A stretch of 58,361 nucleotides of DNA from positions 1-58,361 of the forward strand of contig NZ_JAIKLE010000042.1 of the NCBI RefSeq assembly GCF_022267315.1, given 5' to 3'. The notes beneath the pieces were generated by a model. The model was not told where the DNA came from, did no database searches, and saw only the letters and a program-made list of their open reading frames with translations. Position 1 is the first letter of the stretch, and every line of letters starts with the position of its first letter. This stretch comes from Maribellus maritimus. Its GTDB lineage: Bacteria > Bacteroidota > Bacteroidia > Bacteroidales > Prolixibacteraceae. Shown one piece after another: positions 9,301 to 19,200 of the stretch. A program made the translations under genes and the position numbers.

Positions 9301-9793
9301 TTTTGGGTTCAACAATACATTTAATTACAAAAATTTTAGCCTTTCTGTATTAGCTACAGGTGCCCTTGGCTATCAGATTTTACCCCAAATGAAAGAAGTT
9401 ATTTATAACGAAAAAGTTAGGTGGAATGTAAGTACTGATTTTTTGGAAAGATGGAGGTCTCCCGAAAACCCCGGAGTTGGAATAATTCCTGCAGGTTATT
9501 ATCCTGGCCAACATAAAACCAGCAATTTGTGGATAGAAGACGGTGATCATTTATGGATAAAAAATGTAACACTAGCTTATTCATTGCCTAAATCGTTACT
9601 TAACAAAGTAGATTTTATTTCCAGTACAAAATTCTATGTAAGCGTGCAGAACGTAGCCAAGATCACTGGTTATTCAGGATGGAATCCCCAGATTAGCAGC
9701 TATGGTGGAAGCAATCCCCAATCAATGGGTGTTGATAATTATTCCTATCCTGTTAACCGGACAGTCACCTTGGGGGTCAACTTAATTTTTTAA
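6368..9793 (+). CDS. SusC-like TonB-dependent transporter with STN domain (PUL B)
   Basis: A 1141-residue outer-membrane oligosaccharide importer. In order: an N-terminal extension with a second Met (RIMRIT) before the signal peptide, an STN signalling domain (about 43-115) that contacts FecR, a carboxypeptidase-D regulatory-like domain (SGKVTDSSGSPLPGVTVVVK, about 134 on), a TonB-box-like segment ending EEVVAVGYG, the plug (SINAGIEPLIIIDGVPVG and DAASTSIYGARGSNGV), and a 22-strand-type beta barrel ending in NLIF. The STN domain fits the sigma/FecR pair directly upstream. The ATG lies in AAATTTATGAAAAA, as at other susC genes here. The susD partner follows after 18 bases. Confidence 0.96.
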   Translation: MKKIYYCCNLCGLQKGFRIMRITIFLCLISIIQVFALPSLGQVKLDLKMTNTTIEELLQKMEENTNFRFFYQSEVLKNKQRINIEFEQKSVRSILDEVLPPLQLKYEVFDNYIAIKSDDGGFSNQESDQEQKSVSGKVTDSSGSPLPGVTVVVKGTTQGTVTDAGGEYSLSTIPEDATLQFSFVGMRTLEVVVEGQTVIDITLEENAIGIEEVVAVGYGYQSKKKVTSSISEVNMEGIKEVPLTNSGQVLQGRVSGITVNDNNGSPGASPSLKVRGISSINAGIEPLIIIDGVPVGNGMPTSLNPADIQKITVLKDAASTSIYGARGSNGVVLIETMKATESTSQIEFNSSVGIQALPQAWRTPVLDAQEYAQYNKEYIEDLNAKNGTSTAIPQIYLDVLANPDFVSTDWQDEVFKEAIIQSYNLTLRAGNEKIRGAVNGGYLEQEGILPSTDFKRYSLRSNTDVTINEWIKFGSSLSASYTERNQAPSDGQRGILMRAVTASPLQSPYDKNGELRPYISADSEGYFSYTNPLFEAKEVSNTATTRDINASINLDITILPGLHFKPQLYSRLYNSETNNFTPTTIGQFAIGNAGNLSPGAPPYVNSASNSKYDILNWGIDNLLTFNKMFKNHSFSLLAGYTAQKQSGKYSQITGKDFPTDNNINYLEASEVNANIDDYTNWSLAAMFFRVSYDYKSRYMLEINFRREGSSKFGKDNKYGNFPSASVGWRISQEDFFPQNTPLSELKLRASYGVTGNSAIGDFDGFGRVLSIPNLNNLSDNYNYVLGNNIVTGKALTSLGASDLKWETSTQLDIGVNLGLFNDKLTVNASYFHKRTEDMLFNLSLPRATGFSSTRANVGEMLNTGWDFEVSYSADFNNLRWNSSLNVSTLKNNVEYIPEQIGKIISTYNVTQVGSPVGSLYGWVIEGIFNTQEQLDDPNLAGWPGAKQLGAYIYKDIDGDGTITGNDRDVIGNPHPKVTFGFNNTFNYKNFSLSVLATGALGYQILPQMKEVIYNEKVRWNVSTDFLERWRSPENPGVGIIPAGYYPGQHKTSNLWIEDGDHLWIKNVTLAYSLPKSLLNKVDFISSTKFYVSVQNVAKITGYSGWNPQISSYGGSNPQSMGVDNYSYPVNRTVTLGVNLIF

Positions 9794-9811
9794 TTTAAAC
9801 CATATATTATC

Positions 9812-11335
9812 ATGAAATATTATTCATTAAAAAAAATCATATTTATTGGGTTGATTTACACATTGACTTTTGTGTTTAACTCATGTACAGAAGAATTTTT
9901 AACTGTTACTCCTGAGCATTACGAAACAGAAGGAACCTTTTTTAAAACGGAAGATGACTTTCAAAACGCAACAATTGCGGTTTATGCCGATTTGCAGGAT
10001 TATATAAATAGTGCTCATTTTCTGGAGGAAGGAAGATCTGATAACACAATGTATGATAATCATTTGGATCAAGGTGGTTTGGGAGGAAGTAACGAATGGG
10101 GTTTTATGGATCAGTTTAGAGTAACTCCAAATTCAACATTGTTTTCAAATGCATGGAATACGCTATACACTGGAATAAAAAACGCAAACGTTACTTTATC
10201 TTATCTGTCAGAGGCCGACATTGATCAAAACGTTGCTAAACAATTGGAAGGCGAACTTAGGTTTTTTAGAGCATATTTTCATTTCGTAGCTGTTCGCTAC
10301 TGGGGAGATATTCCACTTTTAACGGAACCTATTACAACAGCCGACGAGGCGTATTCAATAACGCAAACGTCTGCTGCTGATGTTTATAATGCAATAATCA
10401 GCGATACAGAATTTGCGATATCAGTATTGCCTGAAAGTTATGATTCAGGCAACAAAGGCAGGGTTACAAAATGGGCTGCCAAAACCATGCTTGCAAAAGT
10501 GTATATGACAAGGCAGGATTTTGATAAAGCCAAAACTGAACTTGAAGACATAGTAAATTCAAATCAATTTGAATTGCTTGATAATTATGCTGATATTTTT
10601 AATCCTGAAAATAAAAATCATGCAGAATCAATATTTGAAGCACAGTATAAAGAAGGTAGTGAGGGGGAAGCAAGTAATTTTATCTATCAGTTTGCTCCGG
10701 TTGGTTCACGTGGGACAGTAATATTAGGACCGGAAAGTGGAAACGGCAATGGTAAAAATATACCAACCTTAGACATGATAGATGCTTATGAAGATGGCGA
10801 CCTTCGAAAAGATATATCTGTAACCTATTTTGACAGGCCATCCGATCCCTTGTATTATGTAAAGAAATATGATCACGACACAGATCCTGATTTTCCTAGA
10901 ACTAATGACAACTGGCCTATTTACAGGTATGCCGATGTTCTTTTAATGCTTGCTGAGTCTTTGAATGAGCAGTCGTATCAGACCGGGTTACCTTTTGATT
11001 TACTAAATGAGGTAAGAGAAAGAGCAACTTTAGGTCCCCTAACATCAACCGATATACCAAATCAGGAAGCATTTCGCACTGCAATTGCACAAGAACGAAG
11101 AGTAGAGCTCGCTTTTGAAAATCATCGCTGGTTTGATTTGGTAAGAACCGGGAAAGCTGTTGAAGTTATGACTGCATTTGGAATGAAAGAAAAGGCTAAT
11201 CCAACACTAACTCCTCCTGATTTTTTACCATATGATGAAGAATCTTTTGTACTGGATGAAACTGAGTTGCTCTATCCTCTGCCAAGTAATGAGCTGGTGA
11301 TAAATCCCAACTTAACTCAAAATCAGGGATATTAA
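9812..11335 (+). CDS. SusD/RagB-family glycan-binding lipoprotein (PUL B)
   Basis: A 507-residue surface lipoprotein that forms the lid of the SusC transporter and binds its glycan. The lipobox ends at Cys25 (FNSC). The N-terminal TPR-like helical part includes the ELRFFRAYFHFVAVRYWGDI segment, and the C-terminal SusD domain has YRYADVLLMLAESLNE and RRVELAFENHRWFDLVRTGK. It ends in the typical PNLTQNQGY. It starts 18 bases after susC, so the two are co-transcribed. A hairpin follows before the sulfatase gene. Confidence 0.96.
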   Translation: MKYYSLKKIIFIGLIYTLTFVFNSCTEEFLTVTPEHYETEGTFFKTEDDFQNATIAVYADLQDYINSAHFLEEGRSDNTMYDNHLDQGGLGGSNEWGFMDQFRVTPNSTLFSNAWNTLYTGIKNANVTLSYLSEADIDQNVAKQLEGELRFFRAYFHFVAVRYWGDIPLLTEPITTADEAYSITQTSAADVYNAIISDTEFAISVLPESYDSGNKGRVTKWAAKTMLAKVYMTRQDFDKAKTELEDIVNSNQFELLDNYADIFNPENKNHAESIFEAQYKEGSEGEASNFIYQFAPVGSRGTVILGPESGNGNGKNIPTLDMIDAYEDGDLRKDISVTYFDRPSDPLYYVKKYDHDTDPDFPRTNDNWPIYRYADVLLMLAESLNEQSYQTGLPFDLLNEVRERATLGPLTSTDIPNQEAFRTAIAQERRVELAFENHRWFDLVRTGKAVEVMTAFGMKEKANPTLTPPDFLPYDEESFVLDETELLYPLPSNELVINPNLTQNQGY

Positions 11336-11351
11336 TAAAACGTAATTATAT

Positions 11352-11384
11352 ATTCAGTGAGCCAGGAAACCTAGTTCACTGAAT
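11352..11384 (+). terminator. Hairpin between susD and sulfatase (PUL B)
   Basis: ATTCAGTGA (11352-11360) pairs perfectly with TCACTGAAT (11376-11384). There is no clean T run after it, so it may lower rather than stop transcription into the sulfatase gene, or stabilise the 3' end of the susCD message. Confidence 0.5.
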
Positions 11385-11449
11385 TTACTTTCCAAAAAAA
11401 GTTTATGCTATACATAGTTTTGAAGTGTTTTTAATAAAAAATAAACAAC

Positions 11450-12916
11450 ATGCGATTAATCTTCACCCTCATCCTAAGCACATTTATAAGTTTTCAAATT
11501 CAGGCAATAAAAACTGAACGCCCGAATGTTATTTTCATTCTTACTGATCAGTGGCGGGCTTCCGCATTAGGCTACATGGGAAATGATGTTGTTCAAACTC
11601 CACAGCTGGACAAGTTTGCTTCCTGTGCTTTGAACTTTAAGAATACTGTTTCAGTTTTACCCGTTTGCACTCCATACCGTGCCTCATTAATGACAGGACG
11701 CTATCCAACATCAACAGGTATGTTCATTAATGATCTTTATTTACCATCCGAAGAATTATGCATGGCTGAAATTTTCAAAGATGCCGGATATCAAACAGCC
11801 TACCTTGGCAAATGGCACCTCGACGGACATGGACGCATCAATAACGTAATTCCGAAAAGACGTCAGGGTTTTGATTTCTGGAAAGGACTTGAATGCTCGC
11901 ACGATTACAACAAAATGCCCTATTACGAGAACGATGATTCGGAAATGAAATACTGGGACGAATATTCACCCTATGCTATCTCAAGAGAAGCACAAAAATA
12001 TTTAACAGAACATTCAAAGAATGGAAAGCCATTTCTGTTGTTTGTATCAATTGCCACTCCACATTTTCCCCATAATACTGCTCCTAAAGAGTACATGGAT
12101 TTATATTCACCCGATAAATTAAAATTGGAACCCAATGTAAACGAAGATAAAAGAGAAAGTGCACTAAAAGAGTTGCAGGGATATTATGCTCATTGCACAG
12201 CAACTGATAAAGCCATTGGTGACATTATCGAAAAAGTAAAAGAATTGGAAATATTTGATAACTCCATTATTATATTCACATCCGACCATGGCGAAATGAT
12301 GGGAGCTCACGGTTTTAATCCATGGATGAAACATACAGCATATTCTGAATCATCTAATGTTCCTTTTTTGATTTCATATCCTGGCATTGATAACAATGCG
12401 GGAAAAATTGCAGAAGCGGCTATTACCACGCCCGATATATTACCTTCTATCTTATCTCTCAGTAATATTGACATTCCCGGGACCATTGAAGGATATGATT
12501 TGTCTCATATTATAAAATCACCTGATAAGGATTCAAATCGTGTTGCATTGTACATGAATCCTGTTCCTTTTGGTAGTATGTATAAAATTGATGAGTATCG
12601 TGCTGTTCGTACAAATAAATATACTTATGTAAAAACACCACAAGGAGCATCCATGCTTTTTGATGATGAAAAAGATCCTTATCAAATGAATAATCTGGTG
12701 AATCAACCTGAATATGCAGATATTCAGAAAAAATTGGATCAACAGTTGATAAATGAACTTCAACGCATTGGTGAAGACAGAATTATGGAGCGTAATTCTT
12801 ACCTGAAGAAATTTGGTTATTTTGGACGCAAAGAATTTAGGGAAGATTATCATATTGCCGATTATAATAATGTAAAAGTCGTTTTGTCTCCACATAAAAC
12901 AATCAATATACATTAA
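11450..12916 (+). CDS. S1-family sulfatase, secreted (PUL B)
   Basis: A 488-residue formylglycine-dependent sulfatase that hydrolyses sulfate esters, here presumably on a sulfated glycan. A signal peptide covers about residues 1-19. The N-terminal metal site is ILTDQWR. The maturation motif is VCTPYRASLMTGR, with Cys73 converted to formylglycine. GKWHLDG follows, and the second metal-site motif is TSDHGEMMGAHG near residue 280. The C-terminal LFDDEKDPYQMNNLV segment completes the fold, so it is full length. The position of the sulfate attacked cannot be told from sequence. It lies 114 bases after susD, beyond a hairpin, and is the only enzyme in PUL B. Confidence 0.93.
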   Translation: MRLIFTLILSTFISFQIQAIKTERPNVIFILTDQWRASALGYMGNDVVQTPQLDKFASCALNFKNTVSVLPVCTPYRASLMTGRYPTSTGMFINDLYLPSEELCMAEIFKDAGYQTAYLGKWHLDGHGRINNVIPKRRQGFDFWKGLECSHDYNKMPYYENDDSEMKYWDEYSPYAISREAQKYLTEHSKNGKPFLLFVSIATPHFPHNTAPKEYMDLYSPDKLKLEPNVNEDKRESALKELQGYYAHCTATDKAIGDIIEKVKELEIFDNSIIIFTSDHGEMMGAHGFNPWMKHTAYSESSNVPFLISYPGIDNNAGKIAEAAITTPDILPSILSLSNIDIPGTIEGYDLSHIIKSPDKDSNRVALYMNPVPFGSMYKIDEYRAVRTNKYTYVKTPQGASMLFDDEKDPYQMNNLVNQPEYADIQKKLDQQLINELQRIGEDRIMERNSYLKKFGYFGRKEFREDYHIADYNNVKVVLSPHKTINIH

Positions 12917-12963
12917 AAAAAGCAATTCCCCCTAATCGAGCGGTAGCGCGAGGAATCTTCTTT

Positions 12964-13187
12964 AATCGCACAGGGAGAACAAAAAATTGCGTTGTAGGGG
13001 CTTATTTTCCATTGTGAGCATATAAAATTCCGCTGTGAAGGCGGTAATTTCTATTATGTGACTGAAAATTTCCGTTGTGGCAGGTCATTTTTCGTTATGG
13101 ACACAAAAAATTGTATTGTGACGGGTGAAAAGTCATTGGGAAGGATAAAAAAGCCCCCGTGGAAGGTCAAATCCCATAGGGGCGTTT
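12964..13187. repeat. Degenerate ~20-bp tandem repeat array, copy 1
   Basis: About 11 units of 19-22 bases follow the rough pattern AAAWTTCGTTGTGGAGGGTC, for example AAAATTGCGTTGTAGGGGC, AAATTCCGCTGTGAAGGCGG and AAAATTGTATTGTGACGGG. The last six units align one to one with those of the array at 56744-57004. There are no spacers between units. The array lies between the end of a plus-strand sulfatase and the 3' end of a broken minus-strand gene, as its sister copy does with an intact gene. Confidence 0.75.
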
Positions 13188-13198
13188 AAAAACAAAAA

Positions 13199-13265
13199 CT
13201 TACAGGGGGTTTACCCCGTAATATTTTCTTTTGGTTCCCCTCTTTCGGAGGGGTTAGGGGAGGCT
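13199..13265. repeat. Conserved hairpin block after repeat array, copy 1
   Basis: TTACAGGGGGTTTACCCCGTAA (hairpin with one bulge) is followed by CCCCTC-TTTCG-GAGGGG and a G-rich tail. Both elements recur at 57062-57128 beside the intact minus-strand gene. The first hairpin differs in sequence but still pairs, so its structure seems conserved. It may serve as the 3' terminator of the minus-strand gene. Confidence 0.6.
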
Positions 13266-13276
13266 TTTACAAGTTA

Positions 13277-13741
13277 CTAAGCATAGTATCTTTTCAATTT
13301 GTTTTCATTTTTCCAGAATACATACTGGCCATAATCGCGAATAACCCGGGCCTTTTCGGCCAGCAGCGTATAGGCCTTGTCGCGCAATACTTTAGTCTCG
13401 TTGCTTTCGCCGGCAGCGCCGTTTGAAGCGGCCAACAGTTCCGACATACTGTACGAAAGAGCACGTGACTACGCAAGTTTTTTCAAATCGAAATAAATAG
13501 CTGTCAGAGGTTCCGGGTATTTCTCACCTAAAACAGCCAAATCAAGCAGGAGTGCATCGTGGAATTCAAATGCCTGAGGCGATTGCTTTTTCCATTGGTT
13601 CTGTGCTTCCTCGCGCGCCCGAAAGATACTCATCCATTTGGCCTGGCAATAACGCAGTGCGCCACTTAACAGTGTTAATTCGTTAATCAGTGCCACATCC
13701 AGGCCGGAAGATGCTGGAAAACATTCGCGCCTAAGACACAT
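13277..13741 (-). pseudogene. Broken copy of the helical protein at 57130-57816
   Basis: Read on the minus strand, this matches the 228-residue protein encoded at 57130-57816 (shared SGALRYCQAxWMSIFRAREE and VFWKxENKLKRYYA). Three lesions are visible. The first 50 or so residues are missing. About 35 residues are lost in frame, joining EFHDALL directly to LAVLGEK. A CAG-to-TAG change follows LKKLA near 13470. The deletion joins two places that both carry GCA in the intact copy, fitting slippage at a short repeat. Downstream of the stop the frame remains readable to the normal C-terminus. Confidence 0.85.
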
Positions 13742-14008
13742 ATCTAATATTTTTTGAAAATACTCTTATTTTTATCTGACTCACCGACTTTGTAGCATAG
13801 AAATATTCGTTATCAAAAAAACTTCAGAAAAAATAAAAGCTGCTAAAACCCGAAGTATTGCTGCATTCGGAAGCGGTTCAATCTAAAAACAAATAATTTA
13901 AGTTAGCCACCCCCTGGTAACAACTTTGATTACAAAACCAGGCAGAAAATTTTTTTATAGTTTGAATATTCCGGCAACCCGGGATCAGTTTTGACGGTGT
14001 CAGGGTTT

Positions 14009-15775
14009 TTAATTCATCGCATTGCCGGAAAGAAATTCCCGCAACTCCGGTAAATTATCTGCGCCAATCAGCCCCACACCTGCTTTTGACAATGTTGTCC
14101 AGATCGCTTGTCGTTGTTCCGCGGTTTGGTTTGGCGTTCCCCAAAAACGGAGAATATATCCCTTCTTCTTCGCTTTTTCCGCAACTTCGTTAAGGTGTTG
14201 TATCTCTTGTTGGGGCATTTCCCCCAAACCGTTCCACGAAAAATATTTTGCCCAATTATCGCTGACTACAGGCATCAGAGAAGGAGAAATTTCCGAATCG
14301 ATATTTTGTAACCTCCCGTCGTATCCGGCATAACGTAATGTTTGCGATTGCATATATTCAAACGGCCGGTTACCTGAAACGACCACCGTCACAGCTCTCG
14401 TTTCCTTTTTCCCTTTTTCAAAAACAGTCAAATATTCCGCATAGTCCTTTAATATTTTGTCAAGCAACTGATAGGTTCTGGTAGCATCATCTTTGATATC
14501 AACAAGCAGAATTATCTCTTCTTTATTTCCATATACCGAACCATTGTTTTCGCGAGTTCTTTTTTTCAAAGGTTCTAAATACAATTTTCTCAGGGTCCTG
14601 CCTGGTTTTATCTGGTCTTTGTCATGGGCTACATACAACGAGTCGCCCACTGAATAAACATCGGCTTCAATACTTTTAAATTGATTATCCAATGCATCAA
14701 AAAGAGGACGGTCATGTTCATAATCGTTATGTGCATGTGCAGGTAAAATGCTTTTTTTTGCGGGTCTTACTTTAAAACGGTTAATTGTTGAAACTTCTTC
14801 TATATGATATCCACAGGCCATAATAACCGGATCTCCGTTAGCGTCAAATTCCACACCTGCAGCGGCTTTAAAACTACACCCGTTGTTACAGTCAAACGAT
14901 TTGGAAGCCAGCAAATCCAGATTGAAACCACCTGTCTCATTTTCACTCACCAGAAAAAGACTGGCAATGTTTTTATCCTTATTATCCTGACCAAGTCCAA
15001 CCATAAACAGTTTATTGCCAGAGGTGAATAAATTAATATTCTGCCATGGCAGCCATTGTTTATCTGATATGTTTTGCGGAAAAACGGTTTCTGTACTGAG
15101 TGAGAAATCAAGACGAAATTCACCTCCGGGGAAATCATCAACATCACAGGAATAAAAGTCGATATTCCGTGTATCCCAGTCGCCAACGGCTAACAGAATC
15201 TCATAAGCATACTCCGTTATTCCCACACAACCTGCCGTAGATCTGTACGCTGCCCCTTCCCTCTCGATTACAGACACTGGCTTAATTAATACATTTTCGG
15301 GCTCAGACATATCATAAATACAAACTTTCGATTTATCCTTTAATTCATTGTCTTCAATCCCAACAGCCATATATTTTTGATAAATCTGGAAGCCTCCTGC
15401 ATGTTTAAAAGGTTTATCCATCAACCTACTCATCCGCACGACTTCGTTTGTTTCCCCTTTTTTTACCACCGCACAATACGAATGAGAACCGGAGCTACCG
15501 GTTAAAACAAAATATTGACCGGAAAAGGTTTGTAATGATTGAATTCCCTGGATATGCCCCCCCGTATTATCAATTTCGATAGCATTGGAGAAACGGATGA
15601 TTTCCGGGTCAGAACTAAATTTATCCCATTTGTCCTGTAACTCCCTCCCACTGTACTCCTGCCCCCGACTGTTAAATGAAATAAAAAGTAACAACGCAGG
15701 CAGCAAAAAACAAAACAAATAAGGAACTCTGAATTTCAGAGATTTAATCCCAAAACTACTATTGTATTCAATCAT
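14009..15775 (-). CDS. Propeller-like domain fused to PI-PLC/AIM6-like phosphodiesterase domain
   Basis: A 588-residue secreted protein. A hydrophobic segment at about 17-34 acts as a signal peptide or anchor. Residues about 60-337 are rich in short beta strands with repeated GH/GD and LxxVG pieces and look like a beta-propeller (GHIQGIQSLQTFSGQYFVLT at 73-92). From about 343 a PI-PLC/GDPD-like TIM barrel begins: AHAHNDYEHDRP (H347, H349, D351), SIEADVY (E370, D372) and VAHD (H384), the expected catalytic and metal residues of AIM6-like proteins. The likely reaction is phosphodiester cleavage, but the substrate is unknown. It is the only long minus-strand gene among the PULs. It could provide phosphate or remodel a phospho-substituted glycan; neither is shown. 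Confidence 0.8.
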   Translation of the reverse strand: MIEYNSSFGIKSLKFRVPYLFCFLLPALLLFISFNSRGQEYSGRELQDKWDKFSSDPEIIRFSNAIEIDNTGGHIQGIQSLQTFSGQYFVLTGSSGSHSYCAVVKKGETNEVVRMSRLMDKPFKHAGGFQIYQKYMAVGIEDNELKDKSKVCIYDMSEPENVLIKPVSVIEREGAAYRSTAGCVGITEYAYEILLAVGDWDTRNIDFYSCDVDDFPGGEFRLDFSLSTETVFPQNISDKQWLPWQNINLFTSGNKLFMVGLGQDNKDKNIASLFLVSENETGGFNLDLLASKSFDCNNGCSFKAAAGVEFDANGDPVIMACGYHIEEVSTINRFKVRPAKKSILPAHAHNDYEHDRPLFDALDNQFKSIEADVYSVGDSLYVAHDKDQIKPGRTLRKLYLEPLKKRTRENNGSVYGNKEEIILLVDIKDDATRTYQLLDKILKDYAEYLTVFEKGKKETRAVTVVVSGNRPFEYMQSQTLRYAGYDGRLQNIDSEISPSLMPVVSDNWAKYFSWNGLGEMPQQEIQHLNEVAEKAKKKGYILRFWGTPNQTAEQRQAIWTTLSKAGVGLIGADNLPELREFLSGNAMN

Positions 15776-16224
15776 GACGTTTTTTCTATACTTTTACTAT
15801 TAACTCCACCTCATTAAAAAAGACAGATAGTTTCAATCAAGTAATTTCTGTTCTTTTTTCATCTTGCCAACCTTAGCAAAACCCCTCTAAAAACAAGGAT
15901 TCTTTCGTAAGTTTAATGACTATTCCCTTCAAATCTATTTAAAAAAACACAAAATAAATACAAAATTGTATTTAAACATTGTCCAAAAAGTCTTAACTTA
16001 CATAAACCGTTAAATTAAGTCGAACTAAATCTATATTCGAAAATTGAATACTAAACCATTATTATACATAATTATATTTCCCATAAAATCTTATTATAAA
16101 AAAAGGAGGTGTCAATGAAACCTATATGAATGTGATCGCAGGAGTGTATACTTACGTTCCGTTTATAAAACTTTTTGAAATAAAAGGTTTAAAACAAAAG
16201 TGCTAAATAACTAAAATTAAATTT
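15776..16224. other. Divergent intergenic region with leader mini-ORF
   Basis: This 449-base AT-rich stretch separates the minus-strand fusion gene from the susC of PUL D. No clear -33/-7 pair was found. At 16101-16110 lies AAAAGGAGGT, an unusually good Shine-Dalgarno site for this group, five bases before ATG (16115), which reads only M-K-P-I before TGA (16127-16129). A second ATG directly followed by TGA overlaps at 16130. It could be a leader peptide, but chance is possible. Confidence 0.35.
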
Positions 16225-19200
16225 ATGAAAAAACTTAAGATTTATTCTTTCTCTGCTAGTGGAAAAGGAAGAAAATTAATATTAATTATGAACCTAACAG
16301 TGATTAGCCTTCTGTTAGGATTTATGCAGGTTCTTGGGAATGATTTATATCCCGGAGAGTCAGAGAATACAACCAAAACAAAATCCGAGTTAACCTTTGA
16401 TCAACAGACTATTACAGGAAAGATTACCGACAACAACGGAGAAGTTGTTCCTGGTGCGACGATAGTTGAAAAAGGAACGTCCAACGGAACGGTTTCTGAC
16501 GCAGATGGTAATTATTCAATTGTGCCGCAAAGTAGCTCACCCGTTTTAGTGTTTTCTTTTGTAGGTATGATTTCCCAGGAAATACCTGTAAGTGATCGTT
16601 CCCAAATCAACGTTACCCTGGAGGCCGACTATATCGGTATTGAAGAAGTGGTAGCCATTGGTTACGGAACCATGAAAAAGAGTGACCTTACTGGTTCTGT
16701 CGAAAGTGTAACACCCGAGGAACTGGTTGACAGACCTGTTATTAACGTTGGACAAGCACTCCAAAACAAAGTCGCAGGTGTTCAGGTAATCAGGCAAGCT
16801 GCCGGTGATCCGGGCGGTAGGCCTCAAATTCGAATCAGGGGTACCAACTCCATAAATACCAGTCCTGACCCTCTGTTTGTAGTGGATGGAATTGTGGGTG
16901 TGGTGAATGCCCTGGAAAACCTCGATCCTGAAGATATTGAATCTATGGATATTTTAAAAGATGCATCGGCAACTGCTATTTACGGTACCCGCGGTGCCAA
17001 CGGGGTTATCATTATTACAACCAAAAGGGGTAAGGCAGGCGATGTAACAGTCAACTACAATGGTTCAGCATCAATTGGGTTCAAGACCAGAAACAACTAC
17101 GTGGTAAATGCCGACCAGTTTATGTACGAATATGAACAGGCATTTAACAATACGCCTAAGTTTGGAACACTGATATCAACAAAGGATTTTCGCGGTCCAA
17201 ATGCAGCAGGGTTATCATGGTCTGATATGCCATATTTGTTTGAACAGGTTCCAAAAGACTCGTATTTACCTGGTCTTAATTTTCAGGGTAACGATGGAAA
17301 CTATTATAAACCAAGATTTAACACAATACTGGAGGATGAAGTCTTTAGAAAAGCTTTTTCACATAAACACCATATTAATGTGAGTGGTGGAACGGAAAAA
17401 GGAAGATACTCTTTAGCTTTAGGCAGTTCCAACGTGGAAAGTCTTTTGAAAGAATCATACAACAACCGGTTGAATGCCAGAGTCACTTTGGACATTGAAA
17501 TTACTAAATGGCTCGATTTGAGCGCCAACATATCATATGCAAGAACAAAAAGAGACCGAATGAGTAGTGACTTGATGAGAAATACCTCGGAATTCTTTGC
17601 TATCCTACCAGCATATAGGTATCCCGATGATCCAACAATATATGGAGATTATGCGGGAACATTTGCTATTGCCAGGGACTTTAATGTTGGTGAGAACCGG
17701 CCCGGTTCAACTTTTATGCTGGATCAAGACGAAGGTTATTATCTAAATGACGAATTCACCGGAGCATTAGAACTAAATGTACAAATTACACCAGACTTAA
17801 CTTTTAAAACAAACCTCTCTGTAAATAACGAGAATGAATCTCAAAGATGGTATAGTGGATTGTATCAGGGCAGAAGTAGTGGAGATGCAAGGGCTGAACA
17901 TCGATTATGGGCATATTGGCAGAACGAAAACTATTTCACCTATAATAAAACATTAGGTAATCATACATTCAATGGTATGGTAGGGCTTTCATGGTCTGAA
18001 AACACTTATGACTATGGATATGCAAGGGGAAGAAGATTCTCCTCAAATTTCTACCAATGGAATAATCTAGGTGCGGGTAGTGACACACCTGAAGTATCCT
18101 CCGCGAATACCAGGGGGGCGTTAAACTCTTACTTTGCCCGTGTCAACTACACTTATCTGGACAAATATATGTTAACAGCTACCGGCCGAATCGATGGTTC
18201 ATCAAAATTCGGAACAAACAACAAATATGCATTTTTCCCATCGGTTGGTTTAGCATGGAGAATCTCTCAAGAGGGTTTTATAGCCGACAGCGAAACAATA
18301 TCTAACCTTAAACTCCGTTTAAGCGCCGGACAAACCGGTAATCAGGAAGTTGGTAATTTTATAACACAAACGTATATTAGTAATGCTAATGTTTTATTGG
18401 CAGGTGGCTACCAATCAGGCCTTTATCCAGGCTCTACCGGTAACAACGACCTTAAATGGGAAACAACAACACAGTACAATATTGGGGTAGATCTTGGCCT
18501 GATAGGAAATAGGATCAACTTATCTGTGGATTGGTATGATAAAAAAACAACCGACATGTTATTTAATCTTCCATTACCTCAATCAACTACAACAGGTAAT
18601 GCTTACGTAAACTTTGGTTCGGTTAAAAACACAGGTATCGAATTCACACTAAACACGGTCAATTTCCAACAAACAAACTTTAAATGGGAAACTCGCTTTA
18701 CAATAGCATCCAATAAAAATGAGATTACAGAACTTGGCCCTACTGGTGCTGACATATACGTAGATACTGGAGCGGGTAACGGAACCAGCGTTTACAGAGT
18801 TGGAGAACCCATCGGATCATTTTTTGGACTGAACCGAATGGGAACTTGGGGCACAGACGAAGCAGTAGAGGCTGCGCGTTATGGCAAAGTACCCGGTGAC
18901 CTGAAATTTGAAGATGTAAACAATGATGGTAAAATTGAGCTGTTGACTGACGGTGATGTAATTGGTCACTCATACCCGGAATTCTATGGTGGACTGAACA
19001 ACACTTTTACTTACAAAAACTTTGATGCAAGTATCGACATTCAGTTTGTAGGCGGAGTTGACAAAGCTATTGTGCATGAGTCCGCAGAAGACCGCCAGTT
19101 TGTAAATGGTATGATGAACACAACTTTAGATGCATGGCGTCCTGATCATCAGGAAACAATGATAGCGCAGCTTCGTGCCGGTAATGCAGGTGCACGCTAC

